A DNA stretch of 13,354 bases. Source: Actinomycetes bacterium (GTDB lineage: Bacteria > Actinomycetota > Acidimicrobiia > Acidimicrobiales > Acidimicrobiaceae). Where the stretch lies: the NCBI GenBank assembly GCA_021844725.1, contig JAKBSX010000023.1:1-13354 (forward strand), written 5' to 3'. Under the pieces are notes generated by a model. It was not told the DNA's origin and did not search any database. It saw only the letters and a program-made list of their open reading frames with translations. The translations under genes were made by a program, and so were the position numbers. Position 1 is the stretch's first letter. Each line of letters begins with the position of its first letter. Below are positions 1-7,923 of this stretch, piece by piece.

Positions 1-1022
1 AAGCGAAATTCATCGTAAATATTGAAGAAAAAAGAGAAGAGATCGACCGTGCCCTGGGATATGTAGAGCTTTACGGCACCTACGCCGAGACGGATGCAAT
101 ATTTGCCGTCGAGAACCTTTTACAACTGTTCAACTTGCTCGATCCCCTCGATCAGCAAAACTTCAATTTTGACCCGCTGACGATCGATTGGCATCACTTT
201 GTCACTGAAATCCATCTTCCCTCAGTTGTGCAGCACTCCCGAGTTAAAACCACGCCCACAAAGAGAAACTCGTATACGCGTACAAGTCGACACCTTAACG
301 TCATCCTTTCGCCCCAGAGACAACTCGCCGTATTTGACCTTGAGAACACTATCATGTCTTCAAATGTTGTGGACACCTACGCTTGGCTTGCCACACGAAG
401 ATTACCAAAATCTAAAAAAGCCCTCCTGGCACTGGATTTGGCGATTCAGGGACCTTCTCTGTTGGCACTTGACAGAAAAGATCGCGGCGACTTTTTGCGC
501 TCGTTTTATCGCAAATACGAGGGCGCTCCACCGGAGCGGTTGAGCAAAGACAGTCAAGAACTGTTTAATGCCTATTTACTTAAGAAAACCTATCCAGCTG
601 GCATCGAAAGAATACGACACCACAAGAAGCTCGGCCATCGTACTCTCTTGATAACTGGTGCATTGAATTTCGTCCTCGAACCACTGATGCCGCTCTTTGA
701 TGACATAGTATGTTCCGAACTGGAAATGAACCCCAATGGAACATACCGAGGGAGAACTTTGGCAACCCCACCAACAGGAGAAGCTCGAGCTTCGATTCTA
801 AGTGAATACGCTAAAAAACATCACATTGATCTGCGGGAGTCAGTTGCGTACGCAGATTCCACTTCTGATCTACCAATGCTCGAGGTAGTTGGGTATCCGG
901 TATGCGTAAATCCCGAGCCAAAATTAGCTGCCATTGCTAGAAAAAGAGGATGGCACGTCGAACAGTGGAACAAAGCTAATGGTCTACCCCCGATCTTTCT
1001 CCCGATAGGAAAGAGATTATGA
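1..1022 (+). CDS. Fatty acyl-CoA reductase-type SDR / HAD-IB hydrolase fusion, 5'-truncated
   Basis: The reading frame is open from base 3 and runs through the TTG at 135, so this is the C-terminal part of a longer protein and 135 is not its start. The first ~80 visible residues (YVELYGTYAETDAIF, then FDPLTIDWHHFV and HLPSVVQHSRVK) resemble the C-terminal 'sterile' region of fatty acyl-CoA reductases. The rest is a HAD-IB phosphatase-like domain. Motif I is VFDLENTI (Asp at 336-338), motif II is ITGA, and motif IV is YADSTSDLPML. Motif I has Glu where phosphatases carry the second Asp, and the usual motif III Lys seems to be Arg (GEAR), so phosphatase activity is uncertain. Reductase members turn fatty acyl-CoA into aldehyde or alcohol with NADPH; the Rossmann part would lie upstream. 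The stop overlaps the next start (ATGA), which suggests translational coupling. The fusion assignment is fairly sure; the substrate is unknown. Confidence 0.8.
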   Translation, partial: AKFIVNIEEKREEIDRALGYVELYGTYAETDAIFAVENLLQLFNLLDPLDQQNFNFDPLTIDWHHFVTEIHLPSVVQHSRVKTTPTKRNSYTRTSRHLNVILSPQRQLAVFDLENTIMSSNVVDTYAWLATRRLPKSKKALLALDLAIQGPSLLALDRKDRGDFLRSFYRKYEGAPPERLSKDSQELFNAYLLKKTYPAGIERIRHHKKLGHRTLLITGALNFVLEPLMPLFDDIVCSELEMNPNGTYRGRTLATPPTGEARASILSEYAKKHHIDLRESVAYADSTSDLPMLEVVGYPVCVNPEPKLAAIARKRGWHVEQWNKANGLPPIFLPIGKRL

Positions 1023-2224
1023 AAGCTCTGGTGTATGAACGCAATGTGGCTAGATATGCCATGACCAAAGTTTTGGGGAAGTTCACCAGCCCCAAAGCCT
1101 CACTTTCCCCTTTACGTTTAGTCGAGCTCGACCCGCCACAACTCCCTAATCAAGATTGGGTTGCATTCACCCCTCTTCTTTCAGGCATTTGCGGCTCAGA
1201 TCTTGCCACTATAACCTCAAGCTCTTCCCGCTATTTCGAAGACATTGTTTCTTTCCCGTTCACGATGGGCCATGAAGTCATCGGTGAATACATCACTGAA
1301 GCCGGCCACAAACAACGTGCTGTGCTAATTCCGACTCTCAGCTGCCAGGTAAGGAACCTCAACCCCATGTGCAGATACTGCCAAATGGGTGAGACTCAGA
1401 GGTGCCAGATGCTCCAACATGGATCGATCTCCGCTGGACTACAAACTGGCTTTTGCACGGATACTTCCGGAGGTTGGTCCCAGGGAATCATTGCCCATAA
1501 ATCGCAATTGTTCGATATCGACACCGATGTAACCGACGAGTCCGCTGTACTTTTCGAACCATTTGCGTGCGCTATTCACGCTGCACTTTCGATTGATTCA
1601 CCTGAAAGCACGATAGCTGTAATCGGAGGTGGAACCCTAGGTCTTCTGACTATCGCTGCGCTTAAGGCAATCTATCCGGACTGCGAAATCGTTGCCACAG
1701 CCCGCTATGGCCATCAGAAACTGCTGGCCCAAAAGATGGGCGCCAATATCGTGGCCGACGAAAAAGATCTCTATCGACAAGCCCGGTCCATCAGATCTGC
1801 ACAGATGATCTCAGCAAAGAGGCCTACTGATGGATTTGGGACAGTATTTGACGCAGTTGGATCCAGCTCAAGTATTGAGCAGGCATTAAACGTAGCCGCC
1901 CCCGGAGCGACCATAGTCCTGGTTGGGATGCCCGAGGATTCAAAACTTGATTTGACTCCTCTTTGGATGAAAGAACTCACTATAAGGGGTTCATACGCCT
2001 ATGGCATGGAGAACATCGAAGGTAAGAAAGTATCAACCTTCGAACTTGCAGAGAGATTTGCAAAACAAGTTGACTTATCAGAGTTGTTGAGCGCCACCTA
2101 CCGACTCGACGACTTTGAGATGGCAATCGATCACGCATCTAACGCTGGCAGACGCGGTGGAGTGAAAATTGCTTTTGACATGCGAAAACTATCAACAAGA
2201 GAAAATTGGAGTAAAAGCAGATGA
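1019..2224 (+). CDS. Zinc-binding MDR-family alcohol dehydrogenase
   Basis: This 401-residue medium-chain dehydrogenase starts at an ATG overlapping the previous stop (ATGA). It shows the catalytic-zinc signature GICGSD (Cys58), GHE (His85-Glu86) and EP (Glu180). Cys109, Cys118, Cys121 and Cys129 are candidate structural-zinc ligands, with an unusually long gap between the first two. The Rossmann motif GGGTLG lies at 203-208, followed by the cofactor-binding half and a short charged tail (~390-401). Such enzymes interconvert alcohols and aldehydes or ketones with NAD(P). Its position between a fatty acyl reductase fusion and a LarA-like protein suggests a fatty alcohol/aldehyde or hydroxy-acyl substrate, but this is inference from context. 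The stop overlaps the next start by ATGA, so the genes are probably co-translated. It is cytoplasmic, with no signal peptide. Family assignment is secure; specificity is not. Confidence 0.88.
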   Translation: MKALVYERNVARYAMTKVLGKFTSPKASLSPLRLVELDPPQLPNQDWVAFTPLLSGICGSDLATITSSSSRYFEDIVSFPFTMGHEVIGEYITEAGHKQRAVLIPTLSCQVRNLNPMCRYCQMGETQRCQMLQHGSISAGLQTGFCTDTSGGWSQGIIAHKSQLFDIDTDVTDESAVLFEPFACAIHAALSIDSPESTIAVIGGGTLGLLTIAALKAIYPDCEIVATARYGHQKLLAQKMGANIVADEKDLYRQARSIRSAQMISAKRPTDGFGTVFDAVGSSSSIEQALNVAAPGATIVLVGMPEDSKLDLTPLWMKELTIRGSYAYGMENIEGKKVSTFELAERFAKQVDLSELLSATYRLDDFEMAIDHASNAGRRGGVKIAFDMRKLSTRENWSKSR

Positions 2225-3810
2225 GCCCTCGGCCCGGATTTATTCTTGAAGTGGACAAATCCACCCCGCCTACGATGTTTTGGCATGGCGAAGGATTTAG
2301 GCTTGAAAAACTTCCCGAAGGCTCGCGTGTAATCTATGCCCCCGAACCCCTGGATCCGGTAAAAGACGTATTTGAAACAATTGAAAACACCCTTGAGAAT
2401 CCCGTTGGCGATAGCCAGCCTCTTTCGAGCCTCCTATTTGCAGGTATGAAGCTTTCTATAGCATTCGATGATCTCTCACTTCCACTGCCCTCCATGGAAG
2501 CACCCGATATACGGCAGCTGGTAATCGAGGCGATTCTCGAAAAAGCAGCCAGTAAAGGTGTTGACGACGTCACCCTGATCGCTGCCCTTGCTTTGCACCG
2601 CCGAATGACCGAGTCAGAGCTTCGCCATATTCTTGGAGACAGAGTTTACGACTCATTCTCAAAATCAAAAAGGCTTACCCAGCACGACGCCGAGGATCCC
2701 GACAATCTGGTACACCTGGGCATGACTGACAAGGGTGAGGATGTCGAGATTAATAAGACCGCAGCTACCTCAGACCTTTTGATTTATGTGAATATCAATT
2801 TGGTTTCCATGGATGGTGGGCATAAAAGCGTAGCAACCGGACTTGCCTCCTATAAGAGCATCCGGCATCACCACAACGTCAAAACCATGGTTCATTCCCG
2901 ATCCTTTATGGACAGGCATAACTCAGAACTGCATTCTTCCAACTGGCGAATGGGACAGTTGATTAAAGACGCGGGGGTCAAGATATTTCAAATCGAGACC
3001 ACACTTAATTCCAGCTCTTTCCCTGATTCATTCGGATTTCTTCAAAAGAGAGAATGGGAGTGGAAGATCAAAGACAGGCTTGGTTACGTGGGAACGTCCA
3101 CTGCCCTGCAAACGTCGCCACCCTGGCTAAGCCGCAGAGTTATGCACTCTATCCGTTCGCCTTACAAGGTTACCGGAGTGACCGCTGGCGAAGTGGAGGC
3201 AGTGCACGACGTCACAATCGAAAACGTTTACAAGCAGCAACTGGTAGAGGTCCAAGGTCAGAGCGACATATTAACCATGGGAATCCCCTATATCGGCCCA
3301 TACAATGTCAACTCAATCATGAATCCGATTTTGGTCTATTGCATGGGTCTGGGATACTTTTTCAACATGTACAGAGGTAAACCTCTTGTGCGAAAGGGGG
3401 GTGTTCTGATCATGAGCCACCCTACCAGAAACGAGTTCGATCCCACTTTTCACCCAAGCTATATCGATTTCTATGATCACGTCCTCACCGACACCACCGA
3501 TCCGGTGGAGATCGAAAGCAAGTATGAAAATACATTCGCGACTGATCCCTGGTACATACACTTATACAGGACGGGTCATGCTTATCATGGAGTACACCCC
3601 TTCTATATGTGGTATTGGGGAGCTCATGCGCTAGACCACCTGGGAGGAGTCATAGTATTAGGCGGCGATCCAAAATCAGTTCATCGGCTTGGATTCATGA
3701 GCGCAACCACAATGAACGACGCATTAGAAATGGCAAAAGGGATAGTCGGTTCGGATCCCAGTATTACCCACCTCCATTCGCCGCCCATGCTGATGGCAGA
3801 CGTCAAATAA
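2221..3810 (+). CDS. LarA-like (DUF2088) protein, divergent lactate racemase family
   Basis: This 529-residue protein is longer than the roughly 420-residue lactate racemases. It has LarA N-terminal landmarks: DDLSLPLP (83-90, like the family's DDxTRPxP), an ALHRRM segment (His126), QHD (154-156), VEIN (175-178) and a GGHK loop with Lys202. LarA of Lactiplantibacillus plantarum tethers a nickel-pincer nucleotide on Lys184 and uses His108, His174 and His200. His126, Lys202 and His218 (exactly 16 residues after the Lys) match three of these. The position expected for His174 is Ile/Asn instead. This suggests an altered reaction or substrate in a 2-hydroxy-acid racemase/epimerase-like enzyme. The C-terminal half is rich in aromatic and His residues. 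No cofactor genes (larB, larC, larE) are in the window. The start overlaps the dehydrogenase stop (ATGA); 27 bases separate it from the acyltransferase. Family confident, function unknown. Confidence 0.78.
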   Translation: MSPRPGFILEVDKSTPPTMFWHGEGFRLEKLPEGSRVIYAPEPLDPVKDVFETIENTLENPVGDSQPLSSLLFAGMKLSIAFDDLSLPLPSMEAPDIRQLVIEAILEKAASKGVDDVTLIAALALHRRMTESELRHILGDRVYDSFSKSKRLTQHDAEDPDNLVHLGMTDKGEDVEINKTAATSDLLIYVNINLVSMDGGHKSVATGLASYKSIRHHHNVKTMVHSRSFMDRHNSELHSSNWRMGQLIKDAGVKIFQIETTLNSSSFPDSFGFLQKREWEWKIKDRLGYVGTSTALQTSPPWLSRRVMHSIRSPYKVTGVTAGEVEAVHDVTIENVYKQQLVEVQGQSDILTMGIPYIGPYNVNSIMNPILVYCMGLGYFFNMYRGKPLVRKGGVLIMSHPTRNEFDPTFHPSYIDFYDHVLTDTTDPVEIESKYENTFATDPWYIHLYRTGHAYHGVHPFYMWYWGAHALDHLGGVIVLGGDPKSVHRLGFMSATTMNDALEMAKGIVGSDPSITHLHSPPMLMADVK

Positions 3811-3837
3811 ATTCCTGACACAAACTAGAGGATTACA

Positions 3838-4767
3838 TTGTTGAATAAATTTGGTCAGCTGAAAAAACTCACCGGTAATTTGAACCCCGACTTTCCTCTC
3901 AGGGCTCCCACATGGCCGACAACCGTGCCACGGGTGCCAAAAAAGTCAAGATTGGGCGCCAATTATGACACTGGTTGGTCAAGAAAATATCCGGTTCGTC
4001 TTATAAGAGCTTTGTTCCTCGATGGCGTGACAAGACCACTGATTAAGACTTTGATACCACCGACTATCCATGGTGAGGACAGGATAAAAAATGTTGCAGC
4101 TCCGGTCATCTTTGCCGCCAATCATTCTTCACATCTCGATACTCCCCTATTGGCCACACACATACCGGAAACCTTCAGGCACAAAACAGTAATTGGGGCA
4201 GGAGCTGATTATTTCTTTGACCGATGGTGGAAAGCTACGCTCTGGTCAGGCCTGGTCGGCGCGATTCCAATCGAACGAAGTAAAGTTAATCGCAAATCAG
4301 GCGAACTTGCCGAGTCCCTGCTGTCCTCAGGATGGTCGTTGATTATTTTTCCTGAGGGCGGACGCACCCCGGATGGATTTGGACAGTTGTTCAAAGGAGG
4401 TATAGCCCAGCTTGCCAAAAAGGCGAATGTACCTGTCATTCCGATTTACATTAAAGGAACATATGAAGCCCTGGGCAAAGACTCGGTAAAATTCAAGCGG
4501 GGGCCGACACAAATCAATTTCGGCTATCCCCTGAGAATCGACAAAGATGAAGATGTAAGACAATTCACTAAACGTATTCAAGCTGCAGTAGATGAACTGG
4601 CCTACGAAATTAAGAGCGACTGGTGGACCACTAAACTTGCTGCATCGAAAGGTGAGGTCCCTTCGCTCGAAGGTCCACAAACCAAAGGGTGGCGCGACGA
4701 ATGGGAGCGGTCACGAGATGCAGCCAAAGGTTATAAATCCAGAAACCGCTGGCCGAATAGCGACTAA
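3838..4767 (+). CDS. PlsC-type 1-acyl-sn-glycerol-3-phosphate acyltransferase-like protein
   Basis: This 309-residue member of the PlsC/LPLAT family has the HX4D catalytic motif in NHSSHLD (His96 to Asp101), the GAIPIERS block (~141-148), the FPEGGRT acyl-acceptor motif (171-177) and the VPVIPIYIKGT block (~198-208). PlsC enzymes move an acyl chain from acyl-CoA or acyl-ACP to lysophosphatidate or a related hydroxyl acceptor at the inner membrane face. The acceptor here is unknown. The first ~45 residues are a basic, Pro-rich extension and the C-terminal ~50 residues are charged; both flank the normal domain. The start is TTG at 3838 or the adjacent TTG at 3841; AGAGGA at 3827-3832 supports either, with better spacing for the second. 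As the last gene of the cassette it probably acylates the pathway product. Convergent with the GntR gene, 15 bases apart, with no clear terminator between them. Confidence 0.87.
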   Translation: MLNKFGQLKKLTGNLNPDFPLRAPTWPTTVPRVPKKSRLGANYDTGWSRKYPVRLIRALFLDGVTRPLIKTLIPPTIHGEDRIKNVAAPVIFAANHSSHLDTPLLATHIPETFRHKTVIGAGADYFFDRWWKATLWSGLVGAIPIERSKVNRKSGELAESLLSSGWSLIIFPEGGRTPDGFGQLFKGGIAQLAKKANVPVIPIYIKGTYEALGKDSVKFKRGPTQINFGYPLRIDKDEDVRQFTKRIQAAVDELAYEIKSDWWTTKLAASKGEVPSLEGPQTKGWRDEWERSRDAAKGYKSRNRWPNSD

Positions 4768-4782
4768 GGCGCGTCTGGTTTT

Positions 4783-5496
4783 TCAGTCCACCAACCGAAG
4801 GCCAGTCGGTACCACCGCCATTATGTGTCCGCTCAACTCAGTAACAAATTCAGTCTTATGGCCTGGAAATACATATTCCGAATACAATATCGCCTGACCT
4901 GAAAGATCAAATGTGGTACGCATGCAGCGCAAAGCAGGTGAGCCGGTTGGGACTCCCAGCAGCTTCGCATCCATCTCAGAAATTGCTATAGCACTTATAG
5001 TTTGCACCGCTTTGCTAAGTGGACGTTTCAGTACATGTCTAGAGGTAAGCAGTTCATAAAATGAACTCTCTTCGTATTCTCTGAGAGAAAAGCTTTTGGC
5101 ATATTTAGAAGGCAGCCAAACCGTTACCCTGGCAAAAGGTTGATCATCAGCGAGATTGATCCGCCGAACACAAAGCATTTCCTGATCACCTAGGATCTCT
5201 GCTATTTCAGTATTAGGCCAGCACACCTTGGCATCGAGCACTTTTCTGGTGGGCTTGACTCCGCTTTGTGCCACCTGGCTCTCGATCGTGGTGAATCCAG
5301 CTAAATTTTGCCGAAGCGGCTGAGACATAACCATCCACCCAAAACCTTGCTTGGATTCAACCAATCCTTCAGTTCTGAGCACTTCCAGTGCCTTACGAAT
5401 CGTAATTCGTGAAGCATCATAGTATCGTGACAGAACAGCCTCGCTGGGTAAAACCTGACCAGACCCAAGCTCACCAGAAGTAATCTTGGAACGCAT
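4783..5496 (-). CDS. GntR/HutC-family transcriptional regulator (UTRA domain)
   Basis: A winged-helix GntR domain (LPSEAVLSRYY, then RITIRKALEVL and TEGLVESKQGFG) is followed by a UTRA ligand-binding domain (~70-230) typical of the HutC subfamily, whose ligands are often sugar phosphates, histidine-pathway intermediates or other small metabolites. The first ATG (5494-5496) gives 237 residues, but the conserved GntR start continues upstream: the frame reads RQVGPRYLIIANE just before it, as in family members beginning PLYLQIAEEL. No ATG, GTG or TTG lies in that stretch. The ATG has no SD. An ATA at 5536-5538 sits exactly at the expected transcription start of a TATAAT box (5545-5550), so the real protein may be leaderless and start there, adding 14 residues. 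It is divergent from the aconitase gene and may control it and itself. Confidence 0.88.
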   Translation of the reverse strand: MRSKITSGELGSGQVLPSEAVLSRYYDASRITIRKALEVLRTEGLVESKQGFGWMVMSQPLRQNLAGFTTIESQVAQSGVKPTRKVLDAKVCWPNTEIAEILGDQEMLCVRRINLADDQPFARVTVWLPSKYAKSFSLREYEESSFYELLTSRHVLKRPLSKAVQTISAIAISEMDAKLLGVPTGSPALRCMRTTFDLSGQAILYSEYVFPGHKTEFVTELSGHIMAVVPTGLRLVD

Positions 5497-5535
5497 TTCG
5501 TTTGCAATAATTAGGTACCGGGGTCCAACCTGTCT

Positions 5536-5550
5536 TATACTTGTATTATA
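5536..5550. promoter_or_regulatory. Face-to-face -10 elements and palindrome between gntR and aconitase
   Basis: On the minus strand TATAAT occupies 5550-5545, a perfect -10 for the GntR gene, predicting transcription from about 5538. On the plus strand TATACT (5536-5541) is a five-of-six -10 for the aconitase gene, predicting a start near 5548 and a 30-base leader with SD GAGGAG (5566-5571). The -35 boxes of both are weak. The perfect palindrome ATACTTGTAT (5537-5546) overlaps both -10 boxes, so one bound dimer could block both promoters. Binding by the GntR protein is inferred from position only; its fit to published HutC operators is poor. Confidence 0.5.
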
Positions 5551-5577
5551 TCGGCCAAGTTTACCGAGGAGAACAAA

Positions 5578-7860
5578 GTGGCGAAGGTAACAGCGGGAAC
5601 TCCCCGAGAAATCATCGAAAACGTATATTCCCGTTTACAAGAGCGAGTGGATTTAGGCAGAAAACGACTTGGTAGAAGCCTTACGCTAACCGAAAAGATT
5701 CTATTCAACCATTTGGCCGATCCTGACGCACAGCAGATTGACCGAGGCAAAAGCTACGCTGAATTTTACCCCGACAGAGTAGCCATGCAAGATGCAACTG
5801 CCCAAATGGCACTGCTGCAATTTATGACTGCCGGACTTTCAGAGGTGCAGGTGCCCACCACCGTCCATTGTGACCACCTGATATTAGCCCAGGCTGGCGC
5901 AGATGAAGATCTGCAAAACGCGGAAGTCACAAACAAAGAGGTTTACGACTTTCTTCGCTCCGTTTCTGCCAAATATGGTATCGGATTTTGGAAACCGGGT
6001 TCAGGAATAATCCACCAAGTGGTGCTTGAACAATATTCTTTCCCAGGGGGAATGATAATTGGAACTGACTCGCACACTCCAAATGCTGGCGGAATGTCGA
6101 TGGTGGCAATCGGAGTTGGAGGCGCTGATGCTGTTGACGTAATGGTCGGGTCAACTTTCGGGCTTCGTTATCCCAAAATTATTGGCGTGAAGCTAACCGG
6201 AAACTTGTCCGGTTGGACTGCACCAAAGGACATAATCCTAAAAGTGGCGGAGATGCTCACAGTAAGCGGAGGAACTGGTGCAATAATTGAATACTTCGGA
6301 CCTGGCACCGAAACGATATCTGCTACCGGAAAAGCAACCATTTGCAACATGGGGGCAGAAATCGGAGCCACCTGCTCGCTCTTCCCCTATGACCACCACT
6401 CTGCATCTTATCTGAAAGCTACCGGCCGGGAAGAACTGGCCGATCTGGCTAACAGCTATGCCGATAACCTGGTCCCCGATCCGGATGTCCTTATAAACCC
6501 TGAAAAATATTTCGATTCGATTATCGAGATAGATCTGGACCAACTTCAACCCCATATAGTTGGACCGCATACCCCGGATCTGGCACGGCCAGTTTCAAAA
6601 ATTGCCGAGGAAGCGAAAGCCAATTCCTGGCCATTGAAGCTCTCTTACACGCTTGTAGGATCGTGCACAAATTCCTCCTATGAAGATATTTCGCGTGCGG
6701 CCCACATAGCCAGGCAAGCTCAAGCCAAAGGATTGACCGTAAAATCTCCCCTGCTGGTAACTCCAGGAAGTGAGAGGGTTTACGCGACCATAAAGCGAGA
6801 CGGCCTTCTTGACGATCTTGAAGCAATTGGAGCGACAGTCCTGGCAAATGCCTGCGGCCCCTGTATTGGACAATGGAAGCGCTTAGACGTTAAAGATGGC
6901 GAAGCCAACTCCATAATGAACTCGTATAACCGAAACTTTCCCAAGCGTAATGATGGAAATCCTGGGACCCTGTCATTTATTGCGTCCCCAGAAACCGTAG
7001 TCGCCTATGCTCTGGCGGGGACTCTTGATTTCAATCCACTAACCGACTCGATAGACGGCGTCAAGTTGGATGCACCAATTGGCGAAGAGTTGCCTTCTAA
7101 AGGTTTTGAATCAGGCGAGACTGGATTTCTCGCTCCGCCGGGAGATGGATCAAAAGTAGATGTGACTGTCGATCCACATTCAGATCGGCTCCAGCTTCTG
7201 GAACCATTTGAGCCCTGGGATGGCAAAGATTTCAATGATCTGGCCATCCTGATGAAAGCAAAAGGTAAGTGTACAACTGATCACATTAGTGCAGCCGGCC
7301 CTTGGCTTAAATACCGCGGTCACTTGGAAAATATTTGCGGCAACCTATTCCTGGGCGCCAACAATGCCTTTAGCGCCCCGGACGGGTCAAGCTATCCCAC
7401 AGGGCACGGTTACTGCCGGGTGCATGATACCGTTGAGTCATACCCAGAGATTGCTAAGCACTATAAAGAGGCTGGAATAGCCTGGACAGCCATTGGGGAC
7501 GGCAACTATGGTGAAGGATCATCCCGTGAACACGCTGCAATGGAGCCGCGGTATCAGAATGCGAAAGTAATTTTCGCACGTTCCTTCGCCCGCATCCATG
7601 AAACTAACCTCAAAAAACAGGGTATTCTTCCTTTGACTTTCGTCGATCCGTCCACCTATGACAAAATCGGCGAGAAAGACACTATTTCGGTGACTGGTCT
7701 GAATGAACTCGCACCTGACAAACTGGTTACATGTGTGATCAACCATGAAGATGGGACCAAAGAGACATTTGAGGCAAGCCATACCATGTCCTCTGAGCAC
7801 ATTGATTGGTTCAAAGCCGGCGGAGCATTAAACGTAATCAGGGCGTCACAGAAGAAATAG
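5578..7860 (+). CDS. Aconitate hydratase, mitochondrial type
   Basis: This 760-residue aconitase interconverts citrate and isocitrate through cis-aconitate in the TCA cycle. It resembles mitochondrial aconitase in length and sequence rather than the ~900-residue AcnA/IRP1 or AcnB types: the GSCTNSSYED block with Cys363, ANACGPCIGQW with Cys426 and Cys429 (the three 4Fe-4S ligands), and SYNRNFPKRNDGNP just after. The early DSHTPNAGG block (Asp164, His166) and the C-terminal swivel-domain motif GEGSSREHAA (Ser648/649, Arg650) are intact, so it should be active. The start is GTG at 5578, supported by GAGGAG six bases upstream. It is monocistronic, divergent from the GntR regulator, and ends in a strong hairpin terminator. 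All catalytic motifs seen are complete. Confidence 0.95.
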   Translation: MAKVTAGTPREIIENVYSRLQERVDLGRKRLGRSLTLTEKILFNHLADPDAQQIDRGKSYAEFYPDRVAMQDATAQMALLQFMTAGLSEVQVPTTVHCDHLILAQAGADEDLQNAEVTNKEVYDFLRSVSAKYGIGFWKPGSGIIHQVVLEQYSFPGGMIIGTDSHTPNAGGMSMVAIGVGGADAVDVMVGSTFGLRYPKIIGVKLTGNLSGWTAPKDIILKVAEMLTVSGGTGAIIEYFGPGTETISATGKATICNMGAEIGATCSLFPYDHHSASYLKATGREELADLANSYADNLVPDPDVLINPEKYFDSIIEIDLDQLQPHIVGPHTPDLARPVSKIAEEAKANSWPLKLSYTLVGSCTNSSYEDISRAAHIARQAQAKGLTVKSPLLVTPGSERVYATIKRDGLLDDLEAIGATVLANACGPCIGQWKRLDVKDGEANSIMNSYNRNFPKRNDGNPGTLSFIASPETVVAYALAGTLDFNPLTDSIDGVKLDAPIGEELPSKGFESGETGFLAPPGDGSKVDVTVDPHSDRLQLLEPFEPWDGKDFNDLAILMKAKGKCTTDHISAAGPWLKYRGHLENICGNLFLGANNAFSAPDGSSYPTGHGYCRVHDTVESYPEIAKHYKEAGIAWTAIGDGNYGEGSSREHAAMEPRYQNAKVIFARSFARIHETNLKKQGILPLTFVDPSTYDKIGEKDTISVTGLNELAPDKLVTCVINHEDGTKETFEASHTMSSEHIDWFKAGGALNVIRASQKK

Positions 7861-7880
7861 GTTCAAATATGTTAATTGGG

Positions 7881-7923
7881 AAAGGCGCACCTGACCTTTA
7901 AACAGATTCAGGTGCGCCTTTTT
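7881..7923 (+). terminator. Rho-independent terminator of the aconitase gene, overlapping the 3' end of gatD
   Basis: A perfect 14-bp stem (7881-7894 with 7908-7921, core GGCGCACCTGA) encloses a 13-base loop. Five T (7919-7923) run from the end of the 3' arm into the tail. It lies 20 bases after the aconitase stop. The 3' arm also contains the final codons and stop of the convergent gatD gene. On the minus strand the hairpin has only a short T run after it, so termination there should be weaker. Confidence 0.88.

Noticed and set aside
135..137. TTG at 135 as the start of the HAD-domain protein
   Set aside because: The same frame is open to the window edge and encodes acyl-reductase-like sequence, so the gene is truncated rather than starting here.
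4768..4783. Terminator between the convergent acyltransferase and gntR genes
   Set aside because: A short T run exists, but no adequate stem precedes it on either strand.
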